Shown piece by piece: positions 32,065-40,890 of a DNA stretch of 64,000 nt (within the stretch, counting starts at the first letter, position 1; the number at the start of each line of letters is the position of its first letter). Source of the stretch: an uncultured Prevotella sp. (lineage in GTDB: Bacteria; Bacteroidota; Bacteroidia; Bacteroidales; Bacteroidaceae); the NCBI GenBank assembly GCA_900315695.1, contig ONAE01000010.1, forward strand, positions 23,659-87,658, read 5' to 3'. A program made the translations under genes and the position numbers. The notes under the pieces are model-generated. The model did no database searches. It saw only the letters and a program-made list of their open reading frames with translations, and had not been told where the DNA came from.

Positions 32065-33387
32065 TTATTTACCTATGCAATGATACTCAAACTCGTAATC
32101 TTCAAGTTCTTCAGCATCAAAGATATTTCTACCGTCAATCACTAACGGACGTTTCATTGCCTTCTTGATGACACCCCATCCAGGCAGACGGAACTCCTTC
32201 CACTCAGTAAGGAGCAACAGGGCATCTGAGTCGAGCACAGCATCGTACATATCACGGCAATAGGTTATCTTATCGCCAATACGACGCTTACACTCATCCA
32301 TCGCAATCGGATCGTATGCACGAATGACACAACCAGCATCAAGCAGTTTTTCAATCATCACGAGGGCGGTTGACTCACGCATATCATCGGTCTCAGGTTT
32401 GAACGAGAGGCCCCACATGGCGATAGTCTTACCTTTCAGGTTTTCAACGTTGCCACCGTATGACTTCACGAGTTTATCGAAGAGCACGCTCTTCTGTTTC
32501 TCATTCACGCGCTCGACAGCTTTCAGCACCTCCATCGAATAGCCATTCTGGTCGGCTGTCTTGATGAGTGCCTTTACATCCTTGGGGAAGCATGATCCAC
32601 CATAGCCGCAACCTGCATAGAGGAACTTACGGCCGATACGCGTATCAGAACCGATTCCCGCGCGTACCATATTAACATCAGCACCTACACGTTCGCACAA
32701 GTTGGCAATATCGTTCATAAAGGAAATACGGGTAGCCAACATAGAATTAGCTGCATACTTAGTCATTTCTGCAGAAGGGATATCCATAAAGATTACACGG
32801 AAGTTGTTCACCATGAAAGGCTTGTAAAGTCTCGTAAGAACTTTCTTCGCATGTTCGCTTTCTACACCGACAACTACACGATCGGGCGACATGAAGTCCT
32901 TGATAGCATTACCCTCTTTCAGGAACTCAGGATTCGATGCCACATCGAACTCAATATTTTCACCACGCTTCTTCAGCTCGTCTTCAATTGCCTTGCGCAC
33001 CTTCTTGGCTGTGCCTACGGGAACCGTTGACTTGGTAACCACAACCACGTAATTCTTCAGATTCTCGCCAATGGTCTTAGCAACCTGAAGCACATATTTC
33101 AAATCTGCAGAGCCATCTTCGTCTGGTGGTGTTCCTACTGCAGAAAACACGATTTCAACATCATCAAGCACAGAAGCCAGGTCAGTCGTAAACTTCAGAC
33201 GACCAGCAGCCACATTCTTTTTCACTAACTCATCAAGTCCTGGCTCGTAGATGGGAATATCCCCGTTATTCAGACGCTCAATCTTCTTGGCATCTACATC
33301 TACACAAGTAACATTTACACCTGTGTCGGCAAAACATGTACCAGACACTAGACCTACATAGCCTGTTCCAACGATTGCAATATTCAT
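32065..33387 (-). CDS. ugd: UDP-glucose 6-dehydrogenase
   Basis: 440 residues of the UDP-glucose/GDP-mannose dehydrogenase family. An NAD-binding Rossmann start (MNIAIVGTGYVGLVSGTCFA), FVVVTKSTVP-type loop VVVVTKSTVPVGT, the central helix with MTKYAANSMLATRISFMNDIA, the catalytic Cys in GCGYGGSCFPKDV and a C-terminal UDP-binding domain (IAMWGLSFKPETDDMRES) are all visible. It oxidises UDP-glucose to UDP-glucuronate for surface polysaccharides. The UDP-glucose versus other UDP-sugar preference is by family resemblance. Confidence 0.93.
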   Translation of the reverse strand: MNIAIVGTGYVGLVSGTCFADTGVNVTCVDVDAKKIERLNNGDIPIYEPGLDELVKKNVAAGRLKFTTDLASVLDDVEIVFSAVGTPPDEDGSADLKYVLQVAKTIGENLKNYVVVVTKSTVPVGTAKKVRKAIEDELKKRGENIEFDVASNPEFLKEGNAIKDFMSPDRVVVGVESEHAKKVLTRLYKPFMVNNFRVIFMDIPSAEMTKYAANSMLATRISFMNDIANLCERVGADVNMVRAGIGSDTRIGRKFLYAGCGYGGSCFPKDVKALIKTADQNGYSMEVLKAVERVNEKQKSVLFDKLVKSYGGNVENLKGKTIAMWGLSFKPETDDMRESTALVMIEKLLDAGCVIRAYDPIAMDECKRRIGDKITYCRDMYDAVLDSDALLLLTEWKEFRLPGWGVIKKAMKRPLVIDGRNIFDAEELEDYEFEYHCIGK

Positions 33388-33416
33388 AATTAATATGTTT
33401 ATGTAAAATTCTGCTG

Positions 33417-33424
33417 CAAAGATA
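33417..33424 (-). promoter_or_regulatory. -7 promoter box of ugd
   Basis: TATCTTTG on the minus strand, 29 bases before the ugd ATG. Confidence 0.6.
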
Positions 33425-33465
33425 ATGCAAAAAAAGGATATAAATGAATTTTTTAAGTATCTTTA

Positions 33466-33497
33466 TTTGTTTATTCTAAAAAAAAGTCGTACTTTTG
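33466..33497 (+). promoter_or_regulatory. promoter of the HU/SPOR protein gene
   Basis: TTTG (33466-33469), 20-bp spacer, TACTTTTG (33490-33497). The GTG start at 33503 is five bases beyond the box, giving an almost leaderless transcript. Confidence 0.75.
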
Positions 33498-33502
33498 CAG
33501 TC

Positions 33503-34594
33503 GTGATAGAGTTGGAAAGACATATTGAGATTCTATTGCTCAGCAATGATTGCGTCATAGTACCCGATTTTGGAGGGTTTATGGCGCATCATGTTGATGC
33601 ACATTATGATGAGGACGAAGGACTCTTCCTACCACCTCAGCGTACCCTCGGTTTCAATCCCCAACTCAAGATTAACGATTCTCTCCTCGCCCAGTCTTAT
33701 GTCGAAGCTTACGATATCAGTTATCCAGAGGCTGTTTTGCGGATAGAAGACGAGGTGAACGAACTGAAGATGCATCTGCAGACGAAAGGTTTCTACGAGC
33801 TCAGTAGCATCGGTACGTTAGAATTCAATGAGAACGGCAATTATGTGTTTACGCCTTGCGAGGCAGGCATCCTTACTCCGGATCTCTATGGCTTGTGTTC
33901 TTTTGAGATGACACCTCTTAAAATTTCTGCGGCACCTGTGCCAGAAACTGTCGAGGAAGAGGAAGAAGAAAAGGAAGCCACTCAGATCTTCAACATGAAC
34001 CCGTTAGAGCGTGATGTTGAGACTACAGAAGCTGAAGCAGAAGTAGAAGCAGAGGACGAGGAGGAAGAAGATGTGGTACGCATCAAATTCTCATGGATCC
34101 GGAATGCCGTTGCTGTTGCCGCCATTTTATTGGCTGTATTCTTTGCAGCCATGCCGACAGGCAAGACAGAGATGATGACGCGTACCATCAGCAACATCAA
34201 CAGCAACCTGTTCTTTGGTATGATGTCAAAAGACACCAACACCAGTAAGATAGAAATCAGTAAAGCTGATATACAAAAGCCCACCAATAAAGCCGACACG
34301 ATATCCAAACTTGAGAAGATCAAGACAGAACAAACAGTAAAAGCAGAACCTGTCAAAAAAGGTTATTGTATTGTACTTGCCAGTCAGGTATCCAAGCGTA
34401 ATGCAGAGATGTTTATTGAAAGGCTGAAAGCAAAAGGTCTTGACAGTGCAGAGATTTACGTCAAGCAGAAAGCTCAGAGTATCCGACGTGTAGTCTGCGG
34501 AAATTTCCAGACACAGGAAGAAGCCTACAATGAACTTAGAAAGATCCACAAGGACGAGGAGCTGAAAGATGCTTGGGTCTATAAATACAATTAA
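33503..34594 (+). CDS. HU-like (CCDC81-type) and SPOR domain envelope protein
   Basis: 363 residues starting at GTG 33503 (VIELERHIEILLLSNDCVIV). The open frame upstream overlaps the promoter, so it is excluded. Residues 1 to ~150 form the two HU-fold domains of the bacterial HU-CCDC81 family (VPDFGGFMAHHV; GFYELSSIGTLEFNENGNY). Then an acidic linker of Glu runs, one membrane helix (about 196-218) and a periplasmic C-terminal SPOR domain (about 285-363; YCIVLASQVSKRNAEMFIERL). SPOR domains bind denuded peptidoglycan at septa. The HU part may touch DNA or protein inside. The zinc-ribbon FHA gene follows 6 bp later. Confidence 0.85.
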   Translation: MIELERHIEILLLSNDCVIVPDFGGFMAHHVDAHYDEDEGLFLPPQRTLGFNPQLKINDSLLAQSYVEAYDISYPEAVLRIEDEVNELKMHLQTKGFYELSSIGTLEFNENGNYVFTPCEAGILTPDLYGLCSFEMTPLKISAAPVPETVEEEEEEKEATQIFNMNPLERDVETTEAEAEVEAEDEEEEDVVRIKFSWIRNAVAVAAILLAVFFAAMPTGKTEMMTRTISNINSNLFFGMMSKDTNTSKIEISKADIQKPTNKADTISKLEKIKTEQTVKAEPVKKGYCIVLASQVSKRNAEMFIERLKAKGLDSAEIYVKQKAQSIRRVVCGNFQTQEEAYNELRKIHKDEELKDAWVYKYN

Positions 34595-34600
34595 AATCAG

Positions 34601-35134
34601 ATGAAACGCGTACGTTGCCCCAAATGTGATCAATATATCACCTTCGACGAGACGAAATACATGGCTGGTCAGTCGTTGGTATTCAAATGTCCCGACTGTG
34701 GCAAGGAATTCGGTATTCGCATTGGTGTCAGCAAACTCCGTGAACGTCAGAAAGACGAAAAGCCTGATGAGCAGGCCAATGAGGAAGGTTGTGGCTCTAT
34801 CGTCGTCATCGAGAACGTGTTTCATTACAAGCAGGTGCTTCCCCTCCGTATGGGCGACAATGTGATTGGCCGTTATCAGAAAGGCAACCCAGCCAACTGT
34901 ACGTTCGAGACCGTTGACCCCAGTGTCGATCTAAATCACTGCACGATTACTGTCAGCCGCGACAAACGAGGCACCCTTCGTTACACTCTGAAAGACAATA
35001 ACAGCAACACAGGCACCTTCGTTGACAATGTGGAGCTGAATCCCAAAGAACGTCGCATCATCAGCGACGGCACCCTCTTCACTCTTGGTGCCACCAGCAT
35101 AATTTTACGCAGTGCTGACAATAAAGATGAATAA
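34601..35134 (+). CDS. zinc-ribbon and FHA domain protein
   Basis: 177 residues. An N-terminal zinc ribbon (CPKCDQYITF...FKCPDCGKEF, four Cys) is followed by an FHA domain (about 80-175; DNVIGRYQKGN, VDLNHCTITV, NNSNTGTFVDNVELN). FHA domains bind phosphothreonine. The usual Ser three residues before the conserved His is Asp here (DLNH instead of SxxH), so phosphopeptide binding may be altered. Cytoplasmic, with no membrane segment. It is probably co-transcribed with the HU/SPOR gene, and so may link phosphorylation to envelope work (inference). Confidence 0.85.
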   Translation: MKRVRCPKCDQYITFDETKYMAGQSLVFKCPDCGKEFGIRIGVSKLRERQKDEKPDEQANEEGCGSIVVIENVFHYKQVLPLRMGDNVIGRYQKGNPANCTFETVDPSVDLNHCTITVSRDKRGTLRYTLKDNNSNTGTFVDNVELNPKERRIISDGTLFTLGATSIILRSADNKDE

Positions 35135-35142
35135 AAATGCAT

Positions 35143-35158
35143 AATTTCTTAAGAAATT
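35143..35158. repeat. 16-bp perfect palindrome after the FHA gene
   Basis: AATTTCTT followed by AAGAAATT (35143-35158), with a further half-copy AATTTCTTAGA at 35173-35183. Possible operator for purU or weak terminator; no T-run follows. Confidence 0.5.
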
Positions 35159-35212
35159 CAGGGTGTAGCTGTAATTTCTTAGAATAATCACACGTTTTAC
35201 CATATTTTTTTG

Positions 35213-35220
35213 TAACTTTG
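35213..35220 (+). promoter_or_regulatory. -7 promoter box of the purU-his operon
   Basis: TAACTTTG followed by CG, 34 bases before the purU ATG at 35255. No rightward promoter of similar quality was seen until after fbp, so it may serve a long operon. Confidence 0.6.
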
Positions 35221-35254
35221 CGCCTTGAAATTTCAAAAGTACAAAAAATATTAG

Positions 35255-36118
35255 ATGGAAACAACAGCAATATTGCTTTTACACTGTCCTGATCAACAGG
35301 GCATCATCTCTGAAGTGACTAAATTTATCACCGATAACAAGGGTAACATTGTCTATCTCGACCAGTATGTGGACAAGGTAGAGGGCATGTTTTTCATGCG
35401 TATAGAATGGGAACTCGAAGGATTCCTGATTCCACGTGACAAGTTATATGACTATCTCACAACGCTCTATGCCCAGCGCTATCAGATGAAGTTCAGTCTC
35501 TATTATAGCGACAAGCGTCCACGTATGGCCATTTTCGTATCGAAGATGAGCCATTGTCTTTATGACCTCTTAGCTCGTTGGAAGGCGGGAGAGTTTCAGT
35601 GCGACATTCCTTGTATCGTGTCAAACCATGAGGATCTGCGCTATGTAGCTGAGCAGTTCGGTATCCCCTACTACGTATGGAGTATCAAGAAAGACCACTC
35701 CAACAAGGCAGAGGTTGAGGCAGCTGAGATGGAACTGTTGAAGAAGGAGGATATCTCGTTTATCGTATTGGCTCGCTATATGCAGATTATCAGTGACGAG
35801 ATGATTGCAGAATATCCGCATCATATCATCAATATCCATCATTCTTTCCTGCCTGCCTTTATCGGGGCAAAACCTTATCATCAGGCATACGAACGTGGCG
35901 TGAAGATTATCGGTGCTACCAGCCACTATGTGACGGCAGACCTGGACGCTGGTCCTATCATCGAACAGGATGTCACACGTATCACTCACAAGGATACGCC
36001 AGAGAGTCTGGTGCTGAAAGGTAAGGATTTGGAAAAGATTGTGCTCTCACACGCTGTCAGCAAGCATATCCAGCGTAAGATCCTGACTTATAAGAATAAA
36101 ACGATCATCTTCTCATAA
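35255..36118 (+). CDS. purU: formyltetrahydrofolate deformylase
   Basis: 287 residues. An N-terminal ACT domain (LLHCPDQQGIISEVTKFITD) regulates activity. The C-terminal formyl-transferase fold shows MAIFVSKMSHCLYDLLARW, VSNHEDLRYVAEQFGIPY, and the catalytic region IINIHHSFLPAFIGAKPYHQA with the His and then TADLDAGPIIEQDV with the Asp. It splits 10-formyl-THF to THF and formate, balancing one-carbon units with purine synthesis. Its stop overlaps the hisH ATG by one base. Confidence 0.95.
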   Translation: METTAILLLHCPDQQGIISEVTKFITDNKGNIVYLDQYVDKVEGMFFMRIEWELEGFLIPRDKLYDYLTTLYAQRYQMKFSLYYSDKRPRMAIFVSKMSHCLYDLLARWKAGEFQCDIPCIVSNHEDLRYVAEQFGIPYYVWSIKKDHSNKAEVEAAEMELLKKEDISFIVLARYMQIISDEMIAEYPHHIINIHHSFLPAFIGAKPYHQAYERGVKIIGATSHYVTADLDAGPIIEQDVTRITHKDTPESLVLKGKDLEKIVLSHAVSKHIQRKILTYKNKTIIFS

Positions 36119-36708
36119 TGAATATTGCAATCGTAAAATACAACGCGGGAAATATCTATTCGGTGGTGAATGCACTCCGACGGATGGGTATTGAGCCTCT
36201 GCTGACGGATGATGCCGAACAGCTTAGGAAAGCTGATCGCGTGCTTTTCCCTGGACAGGGGCATGCCGGCGAGGCAATGGACTATCTGAGGGCCAGAGGA
36301 CTTGACAAAGTAATCCGCGAATTGAAGCAGCCCGTATTTGGTATCTGTGTAGGTCAGCAGCTGCTCTGCAAGCACTCGGAAGAAGGCGACACGGACTGCA
36401 TCGGTATCTTCGATGCAGAGGTGAAACGCTTCCAGCCGCAACGTCATGAGGACAAGGTGCCCTGTATGGGTTGGAACCAGCTGTACGACATCAAATCGCC
36501 GCTCAACAAAGGACTGAATGATGGCGACTACGTTTATTTCGTGCATAGCTTCTATGTGCCTGTATGTGCCGAGACCATCGCCACAACAGACTATATCCTG
36601 CCCTACTCTGCCTCAATGCATAAGGACAATTTCTATACCTGCCAGTTCCACCCTGAAAAGAGTGGTAAGGTGGGTGAACAAATACTCAAGAACTTCCTCG
36701 AACTATGA
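36118..36708 (+). CDS. hisH: imidazole glycerol phosphate synthase, glutamine amidotransferase subunit
   Basis: 196 residues, the family length. It starts IAIVKYNAGNIYSVVNALRR. The class I amidotransferase nucleophile lies in VFGICVGQQLLC, and the His-Glu pair is in CQFHPEKSG. It supplies ammonia to HisF for the fifth step of histidine synthesis. Overlaps hisA by 4 bp. Confidence 0.96.
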   Translation: MNIAIVKYNAGNIYSVVNALRRMGIEPLLTDDAEQLRKADRVLFPGQGHAGEAMDYLRARGLDKVIRELKQPVFGICVGQQLLCKHSEEGDTDCIGIFDAEVKRFQPQRHEDKVPCMGWNQLYDIKSPLNKGLNDGDYVYFVHSFYVPVCAETIATTDYILPYSASMHKDNFYTCQFHPEKSGKVGEQILKNFLEL

Positions 36709-37430
36709 TAGAACTGATTCCAGCAATAGATATCATCGGAGGCCAGTGTGTCAGGCTCACGAAAGGCGATTACGACCAGAAGACGGTATATCGTGACTCT
36801 CCTGCCGAAGTGGCAAAGGAGTTTGAAGAAATCGGCTTCAAGCGTCTTCACGTGGTGGATCTCGATGGTGCAAAATCCAAGCATATCGTCAACGAGCAGG
36901 TGCTCAAGGCGATTACGAATAAGACTCATCTGACAGTAGATTTTGGTGGAGGCATCAAGACGGATGAGGATATTGAGAAGGCTTTTGCCGCTGGTGCTTC
37001 GATGGTGACAATCGGCTCTATCGCCGTTACAAACCCTGACTTGTTTATGGGTTGGCTTGAGAAATACGGTGCAGAACGCATCATTTTAGGGGCTGATGTC
37101 AGACACGGGAAGATCAGTATCAATGGTTGGAAAGAAGATTCCTCTGAGGATCTCTTGCCCTTCCTGAAGAAATATGTGGATGCTGGCGTGAGCAACGTGC
37201 TCTGCACAGAGATTTCCAAAGACGGCACCTTGGCTGGTCCGGCTATTGAGCTTTACCAGTCTATGATGGCAGCCTATCCTGAACTGCATCTGATTGCCTC
37301 TGGTGGTGTCTCTTCCATCGAGGACATCCATGCCCTTGATGCAGCAGGCATCCCTGCTGTCGTCTTCGGAAAAGCAATATATGAAGGAAAAATAAATCTG
37401 AATGAATTATGGGACTGGCAAAACGCATAA
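36705..37430 (+). CDS. hisA: ProFAR isomerase
   Basis: 241 residues, a (beta/alpha)8 barrel with half-barrel phosphate sites. Seen: [23 protein letters not shown] with the catalytic Asp, [15 protein letters not shown], and [14 protein letters not shown] with the second Asp, then IASGGVSS. It isomerises ProFAR to PRFAR. The 3' end overlaps hisF by 22 bp, so translation is coupled. Confidence 0.96.
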   Translation: MIELIPAIDIIGGQCVRLTKGDYDQKTVYRDSPAEVAKEFEEIGFKRLHVVDLDGAKSKHIVNEQVLKAITNKTHLTVDFGGGIKTDEDIEKAFAAGASMVTIGSIAVTNPDLFMGWLEKYGAERIILGADVRHGKISINGWKEDSSEDLLPFLKKYVDAGVSNVLCTEISKDGTLAGPAIELYQSMMAAYPELHLIASGGVSSIEDIHALDAAGIPAVVFGKAIYEGKINLNELWDWQNA

Positions 37431-38167
37431 TACCCTGTCTGGACGTGAAGGACGGTGAGACCGTTAAAGGCACGAACTTCGTAAACCTGCGCTCTGCAGG
37501 CGACCCGGTAGCTTTGGGTAAGGCCTACAGCGAGCAGGGAGCCGATGAACTCTGTTTCCTCGACATCACAGCCTCTTTCGAAGGCCGCAAGACGTTTACA
37601 GAGATGGTGACGCGTGTGGCCCAGGAGATCAATATCCCCTTTACTGTTGGCGGTGGTATCAATGAACTGGCAGATGTGGAGCGACTGCTATATGCCGGTG
37701 CTGATAAGGTGAGTGTGAACTCTGCTGCTATCCGCAGACCAGAACTCATAGACGAGATTACTTCGCGTTTTGGTTCTCAGGTGTGCGTTTGTGCCATTGA
37801 TGCCCGTCTCGACGAAGATGGCTGGCACTGCTATCTGAAAGGTGGACGTGAACGGACGGAGCGCGGACTCTTTGAGTGGGCACATGAAGCCCAGGAACGA
37901 GGTGCTGGCGAGATCTTGTTTACCTCAATGAACCACGACGGTGTAAAGCAAGGCTATGCCAATGAGGCACTATGCGAGTTGGCAGACAATCTGTCGATTC
38001 CCATCATCGCCAGTGGTGGTGCAGGATGTAAGGAGCATTTACGGGACACCTTTATTGAAGGACATTCTGACGCAGCCCTCGCTGCATCAGTCTTTCACTT
38101 CGGTGAGATCCCCATCCCAGAACTTAAACTGTATTTGAAATCAGAAGGTATTAACGTAAGAATATGA
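37409..38167 (+). CDS. hisF: imidazole glycerol phosphate synthase, cyclase subunit
   Basis: 252 residues. It starts [20 protein letters not shown] with the catalytic Asp, then [31 protein letters not shown] with the second Asp, and IIASGGAG. Partner of HisH; it closes the imidazole ring and releases AICAR, which returns to purine synthesis. Overlaps hisIE by 4 bp. Confidence 0.96.
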   Translation: MGLAKRIIPCLDVKDGETVKGTNFVNLRSAGDPVALGKAYSEQGADELCFLDITASFEGRKTFTEMVTRVAQEINIPFTVGGGINELADVERLLYAGADKVSVNSAAIRRPELIDEITSRFGSQVCVCAIDARLDEDGWHCYLKGGRERTERGLFEWAHEAQERGAGEILFTSMNHDGVKQGYANEALCELADNLSIPIIASGGAGCKEHLRDTFIEGHSDAALAASVFHFGEIPIPELKLYLKSEGINVRI

Positions 38168-38811
38168 AAATAGATTTTGAGAAGTGCGGTGGGTTGGTTC
38201 CTGCCATTATTCAAGACGCAACAACCAAGAATGTGCTAATGCTGGGTTACATGAACCAGGAGGCATACGACAAGACGATAGCCACCAAGAAAGTGACATT
38301 CTGGAGTCGTAGTCGTAACTGTCTGTGGACAAAGGGAGAGACTTCCGGTAACTTCCTACACCTTGTTGACATCATGGTGGACTGCGATAATGACACCCTG
38401 TTGGTAAAAGCCAATCCCGACGGACCTACCTGTCACACTGGCACAGATACCTGTTGGGGTGAGGACAACGAGCGTAATCCCCTACTCTTCCTGACAGAGC
38501 TGCAGGACTTTATTAATCTCCGGCATGAGGAGATGCCTGAGGGAAGCTATACCACCAAATTGTTTAAGGATGGTGTGAAGCGTATTGCCCAAAAAGTTGG
38601 TGAAGAGGCTTTGGAGTCGGTCATTGAAGCCTGTACAGGCAGCAATGAGCAACTGTCGTATGAGGTGTCAGACATGCTCTATCATTTGCTTGTATTGTTA
38701 TCTGCCAAGAACATGCGTATCGAGGATGTGGCAGCAGAACTGCAGAAGCGTCATGACCCCAACTGGGATAAGAAGCGTCGTGAGGCCAAGGCAAAAGGAG
38801 AAATGAAGTAA
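38164..38811 (+). CDS. hisIE: bifunctional phosphoribosyl-AMP cyclohydrolase / phosphoribosyl-ATP pyrophosphatase
   Basis: 215 residues, a fusion. HisI part (about 1-105): [33 protein letters not shown], and zinc/metal Asp-Cys clusters VDCDNDT and [12 protein letters not shown]. HisE part (about 115-215): [22 protein letters not shown] and [14 protein letters not shown]. It performs steps 2 and 3 of histidine synthesis. hisG, hisD, hisC and hisB are not in this window. The ABC ATPase gene starts 11 bp later. Confidence 0.96.
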   Translation: MKIDFEKCGGLVPAIIQDATTKNVLMLGYMNQEAYDKTIATKKVTFWSRSRNCLWTKGETSGNFLHLVDIMVDCDNDTLLVKANPDGPTCHTGTDTCWGEDNERNPLLFLTELQDFINLRHEEMPEGSYTTKLFKDGVKRIAQKVGEEALESVIEACTGSNEQLSYEVSDMLYHLLVLLSAKNMRIEDVAAELQKRHDPNWDKKRREAKAKGEMK

Positions 38812-38822
38812 TTATTAAGAAT

Positions 38823-39518
38823 ATGCTGATCAATCTAAAGAATGCAAATATCTGCCAGCGTGAAGGCAGACTCGTGTTAGGTAAAGTGAACCTACAGGTG
38901 AATGAGGGTGACTTCATTTACTTAATCGGACGCGTTGGAGCTGGCAAGAGTACCTTGTTGAAAACATTGTATTGTGAGCTAGTTCTCGATGAAGCTGATG
39001 AAGCTAAAGTCTTGGGGCATGACCTGCTGACCATCCGTAATAAGGAGATTCCTGCCCTCCGCAGAGAAATGGGAATCGTTTTCCAGGATTTCCAGCTCCT
39101 CAATGATCGTAGCGTCTATAAGAACCTCTATTTTGTATTAAAGGCAACTGGCTGGAAAGATAAGGATGCCATCAACGAGCGCATCAAAGAGGTGTTGACC
39201 GAAATCGGTCTGGCTGATAAGATGGCGAATATGCCGCATCAGCTCTCTGGAGGTGAGCAGAAACGTATCGCAATTGCCCGGGCTATCCTGAACCATCCCA
39301 AATTGATTATTGCCGACGAACCGACCAGTAATCTCGATAAGGACACCACCGATGAGGTGATGCAGCTATTGCGTAAGATCTCTGAATCGGGCACTGCCAT
39401 CTTGATGACAACCCACAATATTTCCCTCCTCAACAAGTATCCGGGCAAGGCATTCCAATGTCAGGATGAAAAGGTGGAGGAAGTAACCATCAGAAGAGCT
39501 TCAGAAAATAAGGAATAA
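38823..39518 (+). CDS. ftsE: FtsE-like ABC transporter ATP-binding protein
   Basis: 231 residues. Walker A GRVGAGKSTLLKTL, Q-loop IVFQDFQLL, signature LSGGEQKRIAIARAIL, Walker B LIIADEPTSNLD and switch His TTHN. Closest in feel to FtsE of the FtsEX divisome complex. FtsEX controls septal peptidoglycan hydrolases from the inner membrane. The permease ftsX is not adjacent. The genes around it are for histidine and lysine synthesis. Confidence 0.87.
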   Translation: MLINLKNANICQREGRLVLGKVNLQVNEGDFIYLIGRVGAGKSTLLKTLYCELVLDEADEAKVLGHDLLTIRNKEIPALRREMGIVFQDFQLLNDRSVYKNLYFVLKATGWKDKDAINERIKEVLTEIGLADKMANMPHQLSGGEQKRIAIARAILNHPKLIIADEPTSNLDKDTTDEVMQLLRKISESGTAILMTTHNISLLNKYPGKAFQCQDEKVEEVTIRRASENKE

Positions 39519-39534
39519 TAAAAATATAAAGATT

Positions 39535-40854
39535 ATGAAAGTGATGAAATTCGGCGGTACATCCGTCGGTACCCCACAGAGGATGAAAGAAGTGACCAAT
39601 CTTGTCACAAAGTCTGGAGAACCTGTATTCGTTGTGCTTTCTGCAATGTCTGGAACCACCAATTCACTTGTCGAGATCTCAGACTATCTCTACAAGAAGA
39701 ATCCCGACGGCGCCAACGAGGTTATCAATCGTCTGGAGCAGAAGTACGACCATCATGTGGAAGAGCTCTACGCCAAAGAAGAGACAAAGGCTGCTACACG
39801 CGAGTTCCTGCGTGGTGAGTTCGACTATCTGCGTTCGTTTACCAAAGAGCTTTTCACCAGCTTTGAGGAGAAGAGCATCGTGGCACAGGGTGAAATTATC
39901 TCGACGAATATGGTGGTGAACTATATGAACGAGATCGGTATCAAGGCTGTACTCATCAATGCCCTTGATTTCATGCGTACAGACAAGAACTCTGAACCAG
40001 ATCCTGTTTATATCAAAGAGAAGCTGAAGGCTATCCTCGCAGAAAACGAAGGTGCTCAGGTCTATCTCACCCAGGGCTTCATTTGTCGCAATGCCTATGG
40101 TGAGATTGACAACTTGCAGCGTGGTGGATCGGACTACACAGCCTCACTCATCGGTGCAGCTATCAATGCGGAGGAGATTCAAATCTGGACCGATATTGAC
40201 GGTATGCATAACAATGATCCTCGTGTGGTAGATCATACAGAGCCTGTACATCAGTTGCATTTCGAAGAGGCTGCAGAGTTGGCTTACTTCGGAGCCAAGA
40301 TCCTTCACCCCACTTGCGTACAGCCAGCCAAGTATGCCGGCATTCCCGTACGTCTGCTGAACACAATGGATCCCGATGCTGAGGGTACGACTATCAGTAA
40401 CAAGACAGAATACGGTAAAATTAAGGCCATCGCTGCCAAGGACAATATCACAGCCATCAAGATCAAGTCAAGCCGCATGCTCCTGGCAACAGGTTTCCTA
40501 CGTAAGGTCTTCGAGATCTTCGAGAGTTATCAGACCAGTATCGATATGATCTGTACCTCAGAGGTGGGTGTATCTATGAGTATAGACAACTCGTCACACC
40601 TTGGAGAGATTGTAGATGAACTGAAGAAATACGGAACTGTGACAGTTGACACCAACATGTGTATCATCTGTGTTGTGGGTGACCTCGACTGGTCGAACAT
40701 CGGTTTCGAGTCACTGGCACTCGATGCCATGAAGGATATTCCTGTACGTATGGTAAGCTACGGCGGTTCCAACTATAACATCTCCTTCCTCATCCGTGAA
40801 GAGGATAAGAAACGTGCTCTCCAGAGCCTAAGCGACACTATCTTTAATAAATAA
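39535..40854 (+). CDS. lysC: aspartate kinase
   Basis: 439 residues. Kinase domain MKVMKFGGTSVGTPQRM with KFGGTSV, then GGSDYTASLIGAAI and EIQIWTDIDGM. C-terminal ACT pair (about 300-439), MICTSEVGVSMSIDN and VRMVSYGGSNYNISFL, which usually carries lysine or threonine feedback. Monofunctional: no homoserine dehydrogenase is fused. It phosphorylates aspartate for lysine, threonine and methionine synthesis and for diaminopimelate. lysA follows after 36 bp. Confidence 0.95.
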   Translation: MKVMKFGGTSVGTPQRMKEVTNLVTKSGEPVFVVLSAMSGTTNSLVEISDYLYKKNPDGANEVINRLEQKYDHHVEELYAKEETKAATREFLRGEFDYLRSFTKELFTSFEEKSIVAQGEIISTNMVVNYMNEIGIKAVLINALDFMRTDKNSEPDPVYIKEKLKAILAENEGAQVYLTQGFICRNAYGEIDNLQRGGSDYTASLIGAAINAEEIQIWTDIDGMHNNDPRVVDHTEPVHQLHFEEAAELAYFGAKILHPTCVQPAKYAGIPVRLLNTMDPDAEGTTISNKTEYGKIKAIAAKDNITAIKIKSSRMLLATGFLRKVFEIFESYQTSIDMICTSEVGVSMSIDNSSHLGEIVDELKKYGTVTVDTNMCIICVVGDLDWSNIGFESLALDAMKDIPVRMVSYGGSNYNISFLIREEDKKRALQSLSDTIFNK

Positions 40855-40890
40855 GCAATAACGACAACACACAACACAAGTAGAACTGGT

